Source: Fontisphaera persica
GTDB taxonomy: Bacteria > Verrucomicrobiota > Verrucomicrobiia > Limisphaerales > Fontisphaeraceae
Assembly (NCBI RefSeq): GCF_024832785.1
Contig: NZ_CP116615.1
Span: forward strand, 434,001 to 498,000
Reading direction: 5' to 3'
DNA: 64,000 bases
Part shown: positions 17,201 through 23,614 of the stretch, in pieces
Layout of the letters: each line of letters opens with the position of its first letter
How positions within the stretch are numbered: the stretch's first letter is position 1
Notes under the pieces: model-generated
Told to the model about the DNA's origin: nothing
Database searches by the model: none
Seen by the model: the letters and a program-made list of their open reading frames with translations, nothing else
Position numbers and translations under genes: made by a program

Positions 17201-19310
17201 CGGGAGCCGAGTGGGTGAACTGACGCAAATCGCCATCACCTTTTCGGAGCCAGTGCAGGGCGTGCAGGCGGGGGATTTGTTGATTAACGGCACGCCGGCC
17301 ACCGGCATGAACGGAGGGGGCTCGCAATACCTGTTCACTTTCCCCCAACCGGCTTATGGGACGGTCAATGTGACCTTTGCTGAGAATCACCAAATTCGCG
17401 ACTTTGCGGCCAGTCCTAATCGTCTGGATGTGACCTGGCCGGTTCATTCCTGGAGTTACACCCTCGTGGATTTGAGTCCGCCGGTGCTGGCGGCCATCCA
17501 GCCGCCGCCCGGCACGGCCGTGCAGTCGCTGACGCAAATCACGGTGACCTTCAGCGAGCCGGTTTCCGGCGTCACAGCCAATGATTTGCTGATTAATGGA
17601 CGACCCGCCCGCAGCGTGTCCGGCTCCAATGCGGTGTACACCTTTACCTTCCCGCAGCCGAATGCCTCCCAAATCACGGTGACTTGGGCGGCCAATCATG
17701 GCATTCGTGACCTGGCTACCACCCCTAATGCCTTTGATGCCACAGCGCCCGGGGCCACGTGGGGATATATAACTTCCGACAACCTGCCGCCCTCCCTGGC
17801 GAGTCTGTCGCCGGGCGCCAACTTGCGCGTACGCTCGTTGAAACGCATCCGGGTGACTTTTGACGAGCCCGTGACGGGCGTGGATGCCGCGGACTTGCAC
17901 GTGAACAACCAGCCGGCGCTCTCCGTTTCGGGCAGCGGGGCCGGCCCGTATGAATTCGTGCTGCCCGCCGTGGCCACCGGCACGGTGACGGTGGCCTGGG
18001 CGGCCAATCATGGCATCCGTGATGTGGCTTCACCGGCCAATGCTTTTGGCGGCGGAAGCTGGCGCTACACGGTGGAGCCAGGTTTGCCCGGCCCTTACGC
18101 GGTACGCCACGTCATCCTGATTAGTGTGGATGGTTTGGGGGCGGTTTATCTGTCCAATTATGTGAACAACGCCTCGGAATATTTCCCGAACTTTACCCGC
18201 TTGTTCACCGAAGGCAGCAGCACTTTGAATTCGCGCAATGATTGGACGCAATCGGAAACGGTGCCCAACCATTCCTCGATGTTAACTGGTCGGCCAGTGG
18301 CTCAACCGGAGGGCTGGGATAATACCACCCATCACGGCGTGACTTTCAACTCGGACAACGGCCTTACCATCCATGTGACGGGCAACACTACCGTGCCGTA
18401 CAAGGCCAGTCCGTTTGACGTGGTGCATGACTACGGCTTGAGCACGGCGTTCTTGTACAGCAAACAATCACTGACCTTCCTGGCGCGCAGTTGGAGCACG
18501 GGCGGGGGGGCGGACTTGATTGGCTCGGACAACGGCTCCAACAAGATTGACCGGCTCCTGTCTTCAGTCAGTTCCGGTAATTATGGTCCCAGCTCGGCGC
18601 TGGTGGATGAACTGGTGGAGCGCATTGCGGCCACCAATCTCTGGACGTTCACCTTCATGCACTGGACCGAACTTGACCAATATGGCCATCAGTCAGGTTG
18701 GGGCTCGGCCACCTATAGCAACCAGATGCGTAATTTGGATGTGCAAATGGGGCGTTTGCTGGATGCGCTGCAGGCCAATCCGGAGGTGGGCAGCCAAACC
18801 GTTGTGATTGTGACGGCTGACCATGGCGGCACCGGCATTGGTCATGGAGATCCCAGCAATTCCACCATCTACACCATTCCTTTGTGTTTCTGGGGTGCCG
18901 GCATCCCGGCGGGCGGCGATCCTTACCAGATGTTCAGCAATCGGGCGGACCCCGGCCCGGCGCGCTACAATTACAACGAGACGCGGGTTTTGCTGCCCTT
19001 GTACAACGGGGATTGCGCCAACCTGAGCACCACCTTCCTGGGGCTGCCTCCCGTGCCGGGTTCAAGCCTCTTGCCGGTGTTTGGACCGAAACCGGTCACG
19101 ATGGTGGCCGGCAAGTCTCAAGGCGCGGTGCAAATTGCCTGGCCTGACCATGAAGCCTTGGTCTTGCAAGTGTCATCGGCGCTTGGGCCGCAGGCCAACT
19201 GGCAGCCGGTGACCCAGGGAATCGTCCTGGAAAATGGGCGGCGTGTTTTCCGGGTGACACCAGCGCCCGGCACTCCGCCGCAATTCTATCGGCTAGTAAG
19301 GGAAGATTAA
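11211..19310 (+). CDS. Giant secreted multi-Ig protein with C-terminal phosphodiesterase/alkaline-phosphatase-superfamily domain
   Basis: This is a 2,699-residue exported protein. The start at 11211 gives a signal peptide ending near residue 26 (GRVQA). An N-terminal beta-sandwich (about 30-230) is followed by Ig-like repeats near 233, 324, 414, 507, 734, 824, 1085 and 1404 (motif SPTNG ... VEFY.DG ... TAPYS). A PPC-like domain lies at about 602-732. Two similar galactose-binding-like sandwiches lie at about 914-1082 and 1706-1884 (RELDFDDSEW ... DDGAVVYVNGV). Six modules of about 95 residues fall within 1498-2290 (VTFSEPV.GV.AADLLING ... NHGI.DL). The last domain (about 2292-2625) carries the phosphodiesterase/nucleotide-pyrophosphatase core: ILISVDGLG (metal Asp2307), ETVPNHSSMLTGR (nucleophile loop), HWTELDQYGHQ and VTADHGGTGIGHGD. 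All metal ligands appear present. It is probably a surface or secreted phosphohydrolase on a long stalk; the substrate is unknown. Confidence 0.92.
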   Translation: MKIRTSVLIGLLMLTGFLAAPGRVQAAAVAANGGYVNRFETQPPAADWATFSRAGGANDSYEMDADVNANVTAAGVTAAVASDSANPPAANANAVWSSGGQYLAVRPTGNRYTVLMGKFVNATGTNATEVTVAYQLTITGGGAAEESARGTRVYYSLSGLANSWTNIPALSTTANEMAATVMTARLGIEWTNGATLYLVWADDNATGNPTDSAHLIDNFSVQVTAGLPESTNLLCALTAPTNGLVVASGTAVAAAAVVARGTPPYSLQWFVDDAPYGDIQTAAPFAREITGLTVGTHRVYARVTDMGGETVYSATNNIQVLPALAVTIAAPADGATMDHLLDVIASASVSGGSQPYSVQFYVDDEPVGNALTEPPFTANLGRLFVGPHTLQARVRDARGWESASPVHQITISGPLAVQLLPGDGTRLNFGAALLLQTELGGGTAPYTLTFYTNDAVAGTVSNAPYELNLGLMPVGSYTCYVQAVDSSPTTQTAYSTTNIITIRDNPLTVTLTSPTNGQRVATNNVYAVTASASVLPPVTIAQVEFFYDGISLGVDTTAPFSLVISNRQLGPHTVYAVATDSLGRQRASATNTMEFIIDPLANDNFVNRTRLSLPATVTGSNVGATTEAGEPRGSGFFQRGASVWFSFVAPLGGSVRVDTFGSSFNTTLGIYRGTAVNALTEVAYNDNAPGYSDVSLVTFTATEGVEYHIQLAGAPGFGTPPATGTYVLNLSMPPVVRIVSPTNNILYLVGDPIPVSITATAAVGTLERVELYRNGALVGADATEPYEFMITNAPAGSNTLVAVAVDSLGQRASSTAVNLLVANLGMTITSPVDGAAYLSTNPITVNALAMLPAGTMTNVEFYADGVRFASDNTAPYSGVWSNVTPGVHELLAVGTDEIGKQYNSTPVLIAVAYRLIPSNSVWKYLDNGSDQGTAWRELDFDDSEWASGPAQLGYGDGDEATVVNGGPSGNFYITTYFRRELMVANPAQYSNLVFQVLRDDGAVVYVNGVQAARYNMPGGTITYTTPANNAMDDGTVFYDATVSPSLLRPGRNVIAVELHQSSATSTDTSFDLQLLAVPFIPRNKLPEVSVTQPSAPAKYLLGETINVSATAADPDGEVVRMSLYAGGVLLAAAEGDTLNYVWTNAPAGVHALVVEAEDGEGGRGRSQPLQVAVFPPGNTGWRAVNDQQPGPASHPYATFYSPFGRVGGALSAGPLWDVFSGAPLAARLQVSGQQIMPTTQCGAPPPGTPAYQLFGPYVDFGTYYGDNGILMFGQSQVVHEFTGLNPARKYRLRATVVGGNASYANWWTLFALEEAAAYVPAHTTNVLTQAQYPMALQAHQAAMAVGDNRTGDVMGWEDIVPSSNGRLRLVSSLYTGPTPDGQTPSPLTYAPVAVMLEESGGPMPLVWLTAPTNGWVEEGPLAVTLQAEALAYDSVSRVDFLGNNQLLASLTAAPYRFTWTNAPFGTNVVLAVAHAASGISATSAPVSFVLTVPPLNELPPTVVYVSPAPGTVTNLTRIQVVFSEKVTGVNAADLLINGVPATNMTGSGSNYVFYFPQPPFGHVGVQWADDHGITDLGWPNRLEFYEFSAGATWDYELLDLTPPTVAAKSPPAGASLTNLTQVTVTFSEPVAGVDAADFLINNVPAYEVQQQNLTNYTFFFSQPASGTVNISWALNHGITDLATPPNNFNRTGSGATWTYTLDAKTILIPSNSLWLFVKGTQEASDPPDAWRQLGFDDSGWSNAPAPFFFGDPYSNGVPAYTLLDDMRSNYTSIYLRRPFVVPNPTAVTNLYLRAIMDDGMVVWINGVEVLRYNVPAGDLAYNATASGAIIEQNGLPYTNHVLLNPRLYLRPGTNLIAVHALNESLSASSDFCFNAELFTYIANTELEAPRLVQRLPDATYLFALTNITVVFSEPVTNVQAADLLINGQPAAGVSSPSNHVYLFDFPQPPYGPVTVAWAANHGIVDLDLVPKPFTGGTWQHVLLNPDLPYVTAVSPAGGSRVGELTQIAITFSEPVQGVQAGDLLINGTPATGMNGGGSQYLFTFPQPAYGTVNVTFAENHQIRDFAASPNRLDVTWPVHSWSYTLVDLSPPVLAAIQPPPGTAVQSLTQITVTFSEPVSGVTANDLLINGRPARSVSGSNAVYTFTFPQPNASQITVTWAANHGIRDLATTPNAFDATAPGATWGYITSDNLPPSLASLSPGANLRVRSLKRIRVTFDEPVTGVDAADLHVNNQPALSVSGSGAGPYEFVLPAVATGTVTVAWAANHGIRDVASPANAFGGGSWRYTVEPGLPGPYAVRHVILISVDGLGAVYLSNYVNNASEYFPNFTRLFTEGSSTLNSRNDWTQSETVPNHSSMLTGRPVAQPEGWDNTTHHGVTFNSDNGLTIHVTGNTTVPYKASPFDVVHDYGLSTAFLYSKQSLTFLARSWSTGGGADLIGSDNGSNKIDRLLSSVSSGNYGPSSALVDELVERIAATNLWTFTFMHWTELDQYGHQSGWGSATYSNQMRNLDVQMGRLLDALQANPEVGSQTVVIVTADHGGTGIGHGDPSNSTIYTIPLCFWGAGIPAGGDPYQMFSNRADPGPARYNYNETRVLLPLYNGDCANLSTTFLGLPPVPGSSLLPVFGPKPVTMVAGKSQGAVQIAWPDHEALVLQVSSALGPQANWQPVTQGIVLENGRRVFRVTPAPGTPPQFYRLVRED

Positions 19311-19407
19311 ATCGGGACCACCGCCGTGGGGCGCAGGGGCCGCGCGCATCGAGGCTTGGGCGAGTTGCGCCACGGCTGGGATGAGGTGATATTGGGTTGG
19401 TTTAATT

Positions 19408-19728
19408 ATGAAAACGTCAGCTAAGTTTTGGTTGGTTCTGGTCTGCGGGGTGCTCGCGGCCACTGCTTGGGCTGCGGAGGCACCGGCGAAGGGAACGGTC
19501 GGGCCGGTGAAACCCGGATGCGGCATGGGTCCCGGCGCTGGATGCGGGCGAGGGCCGGCCTTTTGCGGCGGCAATCAGGCTGGGAAAGGTAAGAATAGCC
19601 AGCCGGCACAGCCTGCCGCTCAAGGAAAACGTGGCCTGAAAGCCGGTGACCCAAAACCCGGTTGTGGTCTGGGGCCCGGGGCCGGTTGTGGCAAAGGACC
19701 GATGTGGTGCCGCCTGAATGAGGCCTGA
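19408..19728 (+). CDS. Small secreted Gly/Cys-repeat protein
   Basis: This 106-residue protein has a clear signal peptide (MKTSAKFWLVLVCGVLAATA, cleavage near WAAEA). The mature part is built from two copies of a 16-residue motif, CGxGPGAGCGxGPxxC (once with M/R/AF, once with L/K/MW), separated by a Lys/Gln/Ala linker. Six Cys in two identical C-x7-C-x5-C sets suggest disulfide-bonded or metal-binding knuckles. It is 97 bp downstream of the giant gene and ends 1 bp before the stop of the convergent DUF1080 gene. No family is recognised. Confidence 0.75.
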   Translation: MKTSAKFWLVLVCGVLAATAWAAEAPAKGTVGPVKPGCGMGPGAGCGRGPAFCGGNQAGKGKNSQPAQPAAQGKRGLKAGDPKPGCGLGPGAGCGKGPMWCRLNEA

Positions 19729-19729
19729 C

Positions 19730-20482
19730 TCAAGGGAGTTCCTTGAGCCGCACGTTGCGAATTTGGACGTGAATGTCGCCCCGGCTTAGCTCTTGAAAGC
19801 CGAGGTGGCCGTATTTGGGCCGGTCCTTGATGGGCGGGGCGAGGGTGCCGTCGTGACGTTTGACTTCCTGGTTTTGCTCATCAAGGTTGATATCTTGGAT
19901 GACCTCCCCATTGAGCACCACATGCAAATGTGAACCGCGCAAGGTAATTCGGTATTTATTCCACTCTGTGGGGCGATAAACTTGTTTGCGCGGGGCAACG
20001 GCCCGGTAGAGACCGCCCGTCAGCTCAGAATCTTTGGCTTGAGGATTATAGCGCAAATCGGCCATTTGCAGCTCCATTCCGTCAAAAGCCGGGTCCCCCC
20101 GCATCGGAGCGCGCAGGGCGCAGCCGCTGTTGCCGGTTTCTCCCAGCTTGAACTCAAACTCGAGGATGAAATTGGTGTATTGGCGTTCGCTGACCAGCCA
20201 CGTGCCGCGGGTGGTGCTGCCGTGGAGAATGCCCTTTTCCACCCGCCAGACCACGCCGGTAGGAGCCGGTTGAGCCAGGTCATTCCATTGCGTCACCCGC
20301 CAACCCTTGGGCACGCCTTCTTCGCGAAACAACAGAGTGAAACCCTCCGCATCCACTGGCCCCGTCTGAGCCAGGAGCAGGGCGGGGGACAGCGTCAGCA
20401 GGCCCCACCAGGCGAGGAGGCAGGCCGCCGCCTGCACGAAATGGCGCGAAGGACGGGGGACTTGGGCAATCGCAGTTTTCAT
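19730..20482 (-). CDS. DUF1080 / 3-keto-disaccharide hydrolase-type secreted protein
   Basis: This is a LamG-like jelly-roll of the DUF1080 family (3-keto-disaccharide hydrolase in current nomenclature), common and expanded in Verrucomicrobiota and Planctomycetota. Hallmarks are FTLLFREEGVPKGW, VVWRVEKGILHGS, YTNFILEFEFKLGETGNSGCALR, WNKYRITLRGSHLHVVLNG and GHLGFQEL near the end. The start at 20482 (MKTAIAQVP) gives a signal anchor (LLAWWGLLTLSPALLLAQ) and 250 residues; the longer frame from 20551 would run into the upstream gene. It lies 55 bp downstream of the PQQ-like propeller gene, probably co-transcribed. The assigned reaction comes from the family name only. Confidence 0.9.
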   Translation of the reverse strand: MKTAIAQVPRPSRHFVQAAACLLAWWGLLTLSPALLLAQTGPVDAEGFTLLFREEGVPKGWRVTQWNDLAQPAPTGVVWRVEKGILHGSTTRGTWLVSERQYTNFILEFEFKLGETGNSGCALRAPMRGDPAFDGMELQMADLRYNPQAKDSELTGGLYRAVAPRKQVYRPTEWNKYRITLRGSHLHVVLNGEVIQDINLDEQNQEVKRHDGTLAPPIKDRPKYGHLGFQELSRGDIHVQIRNVRLKELP

Positions 20483-20537
20483 TTTTCGGACGTTCAGAGT
20501 TAAGGCATTGAAACCCGCGCAAGGTGTTGCGTCCAGT

Positions 20538-21749
20538 CTATTGTCGCACATCCAAGGCCACCACCTGGCCGGCGGCGTTGCGGCAGTAAATCCGGCCTTG
20601 TGAGAGGACGGGCGTGGTCCAGCATCGGCCGCTCAGGACTTGAGCTCGGGCCAGCGGGGTGAACTTTTGCGGCGTGGCCTGCACGATTAACAACTCACCT
20701 TTTTCGCCTTGCACAATGAGTTTGCCATCGGCGGCCATCAAGGCGCCCAGCCCCACGGAGCGCTCCTGCCATTTGACCTGTCCGGTGGCCCATTCCATGC
20801 ACATGAGGTAACTGGCCTGGCCGGATTCGCCGGTGGTGCCGTATAAATGGCCGTCAATCAGCACGCACGTGTTGAAATGATTGCGCATGTATTTGTTGGC
20901 ATAGATTTGCCGGACTTTGCCCTGATTGAATTCAATCAACGCGCAACCCTTGCCGTAGGAGGAAGAGAGAAAAACCTGATTGCCGGAGATAATGGGGTCG
21001 GCGGCGTTGACGTCGTACTTGGTTTCCCAGGGGAAGCGCCAGGCTTCCTTCCCTGTTTGTGGGTCCACGGCAAACAATGTATTGGCGCTCAAAATGGCCA
21101 TTCGGGTGGCTGCGCCCTCTTGAAAAGGCACCACGGACGCATAACCGCAAATGTCCTTGCCATTGTCCCATACCCGTTGGCCGGTGTTTTTATTGACGGC
21201 CAGCCCGGCTGTGCCGGCGTTGAGTAATAGCAATTCGCCCCAGACCAAAGGCGAACTGGCGAACCCCCATTCCGGCATTTTCATGCCCCAATCCTCGGTC
21301 AAATGCTTTGACCAAATGACCTTGCCGCTGGCTGCATCCAGGCAAAAAAGGTGTCCGCGCTTGCTAAGGGTGTACACCCGGTTGCCGTCCACGGTGGGGG
21401 TGGCGCTGGTGCCGCCTTCGTAATACTTGGGGTCCAATGGGTGAGGGTAGGTGTGCCGCCAGAGTATTTTTCCGGTTTCGGCGTCGAAGCAAAACACGGT
21501 ATCATTGCCGTTGGCATTCCCGGTAGTGAAGACTCGTCCTGCGCTCACGGAGAATGAGGCAAACCCCGTGCCGACCTGGGCGGTCCACAATTTTTTGGGG
21601 CCTTCGGCCGGCCAGGTGCTGCGCCAGCCGGTTTCTTTGGAGATGCCATTCAGGTCCGGGCCGCGCCAGCGGTACCAGTCCACCCCGGCGCCCATGAGGG
21701 AGTAAGAGACCAGCCAACTCATTGCCATGAATAGTGAGCAGTATTTCAT
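20538..21749 (-). CDS. Exported PQQ-like beta-propeller protein (BamB/quinoprotein-like)
   Basis: This 403-residue exported protein has a short signal peptide (MKYCSLFMAMSWLVSYSLMG). It is followed by DWYRWRGPDLNGISKETGW, the opening typical of the verrucomicrobial/planctomycete outer-membrane biogenesis BamB-like group. Repeated blades carry GKILWRH, GKVIWSK, GKEAWRF and GQVKWQE (the A-x-[TD]-G-x-x-x-W type tryptophan-docking motif). No Cys pair or quinohaem features are seen, so PQQ dehydrogenase activity is not supported; a scaffold or assembly role is as likely. It is divergent from the exosortase promoter. Confidence 0.9.
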   Translation of the reverse strand: MKYCSLFMAMSWLVSYSLMGAGVDWYRWRGPDLNGISKETGWRSTWPAEGPKKLWTAQVGTGFASFSVSAGRVFTTGNANGNDTVFCFDAETGKILWRHTYPHPLDPKYYEGGTSATPTVDGNRVYTLSKRGHLFCLDAASGKVIWSKHLTEDWGMKMPEWGFASSPLVWGELLLLNAGTAGLAVNKNTGQRVWDNGKDICGYASVVPFQEGAATRMAILSANTLFAVDPQTGKEAWRFPWETKYDVNAADPIISGNQVFLSSSYGKGCALIEFNQGKVRQIYANKYMRNHFNTCVLIDGHLYGTTGESGQASYLMCMEWATGQVKWQERSVGLGALMAADGKLIVQGEKGELLIVQATPQKFTPLARAQVLSGRCWTTPVLSQGRIYCRNAAGQVVALDVRQ

Positions 21750-21962
21750 GCTGCTACATTAAAAGCGGGTCCGGGGCACGTCAACCTTTATGCCATGCCC
21801 TGCCATGACCGCCTCAACCTTTTGCGGGTTTTTTGCGGGTTAGTTATGAACGGCCGTAAAGTGTGAGCATTGAGGTGGCCTGTCAGGGGACTGAAATTTA
21901 TTGTCTGATGAGGACTACCCCAGGTCGTGGAGGTGCGAAGGGCAATTCCTGCCGGCTTTTCC

Positions 21963-21990
21963 TTGAAAATGGCCTCAAGTTTTTTATAAT
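21963..21990 (+). promoter_or_regulatory. Sigma-70-type promoter for the exosortase operon
   Basis: TTGAAA at 21963-21968 and a consensus TATAAT at 21985-21990 are separated by 16 bp. Transcription should start near 21997, just before the ATG codons at 22001 and 22028. This favours the ATG at 22028, or leaderless use of 22001. The rest of the 250-bp intergenic region shows nothing else clear. Confidence 0.6.
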
Positions 21991-22027
21991 ATACGCACAC
22001 ATGCCTTTATTGGCCGGCAATACTGAG

Positions 22028-23614
22028 ATGCGCACCAAACGCCGCTGGTTGCGGTTGAGTTTGGTGGTGATGTTGTTGGGCTTTGCGCCCTCGCTGTTTT
22101 TTTATTTCCAAAACCTCTGGCAGCGAGAGCATTACCAATTTTTCCCTCTGGCGGTGGCTGCGGCCATTTATCTGGCACGCCGGGATTTGGCGGAGGTGAA
22201 GGAGACTGCAGCTCAGCCGTGGTGGGGGTTGGCAGCAGCCCTGGCGGCGCTGGGTGGGTATGCCATGGCAGCCTGGCTTTGGTCGCCGTGGCTGGGTTAT
22301 TTGTCTTTCCTGGGGGCGGTGGTGGCCCTGTTGCTGGCGGTGGGCGGGCTGCCGCTGGTCAGGGCAGCCGTGCCGGCGCTCATCATGATGGCCACCCTCA
22401 TCCGGCCGCCCATGAATCTGGATACGGAACTGGCCCTCAAACTGCGTTACCTCGCGGTGGGATTAAGCACTTATTTGCTGGATTTTGTGCGCGTGCCGCA
22501 TTTTGTCAACGGGGTGGTGATTGAAATTCCATGGGACCGTTTGCTGGTGGAAGAAGCCTGCAGCGGCATCAACTCCACCTTTTTCGTTTTCGCTTTCGCG
22601 GTTTTTCAAACCTTGCGCATGAAGCGGCGATGGCATCATGGGGTGCTGTTGGTGCTGCTGGGCTTCAGCTTCGTCATTCTGGGCAACGTGGTGCGCATCT
22701 CTGCGGGCGCTTTTTTCCGGTACCGTTATGGGATTGACCTGCTGACGGGGTGGTCCCACGAGGTTTTTGGGCTGGTGTTGTTCGTGATGTATGTGGTGTT
22801 GCTGCTCAGTGCCGACGCCTTGCTGGCGTTGCTGCTGGGGGGACGCGATGAGCTGCCCGGCAGCAAGAGCGTGATTTGGAGCGACCTGCTGACCCAATGG
22901 CTGGGGCCCCAAATGCCGCTGAGCGCTCTGCGCGGCTGTGCCGTGATGGCGGCGGTGTTTCTGGCCGTGGGCGCCGCCCAGATGGTGCTGGCCACCCAAC
23001 AAATCAACAAACCCAAAATTCTGGTGCCCTCGCGTTTGAAACCGGGGGCGCGCTTTGTTTTGCCTGAATTCGTGGCGGGCTGGCGCAACAGCACGGGCAA
23101 AATCCCGATGGGCACCCAGCATTACATTCAGATTGGCGCCATTCATTCGCAGGTCTGGACCCTGGAAAAAGGAGGGCTGCAACTGATGGTGGCGTTGAGC
23201 TACCCGTACCACGGCTGGCATGATTTGAACTATTGTTACAGTGGCCATGGCTGGAAATTGACGGAGCCGGTTTTCCGCACGGATGGGGTCAGTGACAAAC
23301 AGAGCATCATCGAGGTGGAAATGAGCCGCAAGCCGATGCACAGCGCCTACCTGTTGTACAGCGCCTTTACAGAGGATGGCGAATGGCAGCCCCCCGGCCG
23401 ACTGGAAAGACGATTCAGCATTCGGCCGGATGTGGATGAGGACATTCGGACCACCTATCAGGTCCAGCTTTTGTACATGGGCTATGCGCCGTTGCCGCAG
23501 GAGGAAAAAGGCGAGGTCATGCAGTTGTTTTTGGAAGTGCGGAAACTGCTCATGAAACAGGTCTATGACCAATTGGTGCCCAGTGCTGCCAAATCCATCC
23601 CCACCCCCCAATGA
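22028..23614 (+). CDS. Exosortase with C-terminal EpsI-like domain
   Basis: This polytopic membrane transpeptidase-like protein belongs to the exosortase/archaeosortase family, which processes PEP-CTERM-type C-terminal sorting signals. With this start the triad is Cys178 (VEEACSGINS), Arg223 (GNVVRIS) and His244 (GWSHEVFG), all in the expected spacing between membrane helices. About 200 residues after the last helix form an EpsI/DUF3485-like periplasmic domain (ALSYPYHGWHDLNYCY). This fused architecture resembles XrtU-type exosortases of Verrucomicrobiota/Planctomycetota; the subtype is a guess. The alternative start at 22001 adds 9 residues. The stop overlaps the start of the next gene by 4 bp (ATGA), so the two are translationally coupled. 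No protein in this window has an evident PEP-CTERM tail. Confidence 0.93.
   Translation: MRTKRRWLRLSLVVMLLGFAPSLFFYFQNLWQREHYQFFPLAVAAAIYLARRDLAEVKETAAQPWWGLAAALAALGGYAMAAWLWSPWLGYLSFLGAVVALLLAVGGLPLVRAAVPALIMMATLIRPPMNLDTELALKLRYLAVGLSTYLLDFVRVPHFVNGVVIEIPWDRLLVEEACSGINSTFFVFAFAVFQTLRMKRRWHHGVLLVLLGFSFVILGNVVRISAGAFFRYRYGIDLLTGWSHEVFGLVLFVMYVVLLLSADALLALLLGGRDELPGSKSVIWSDLLTQWLGPQMPLSALRGCAVMAAVFLAVGAAQMVLATQQINKPKILVPSRLKPGARFVLPEFVAGWRNSTGKIPMGTQHYIQIGAIHSQVWTLEKGGLQLMVALSYPYHGWHDLNYCYSGHGWKLTEPVFRTDGVSDKQSIIEVEMSRKPMHSAYLLYSAFTEDGEWQPPGRLERRFSIRPDVDEDIRTTYQVQLLYMGYAPLPQEEKGEVMQLFLEVRKLLMKQVYDQLVPSAAKSIPTPQ

Noticed and set aside
11211-19310. A PEP-CTERM sorting signal at the end of the giant protein
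   Set aside because: The C-terminus ends in a polar segment after PQFYRLV, with no hydrophobic helix or basic tail.
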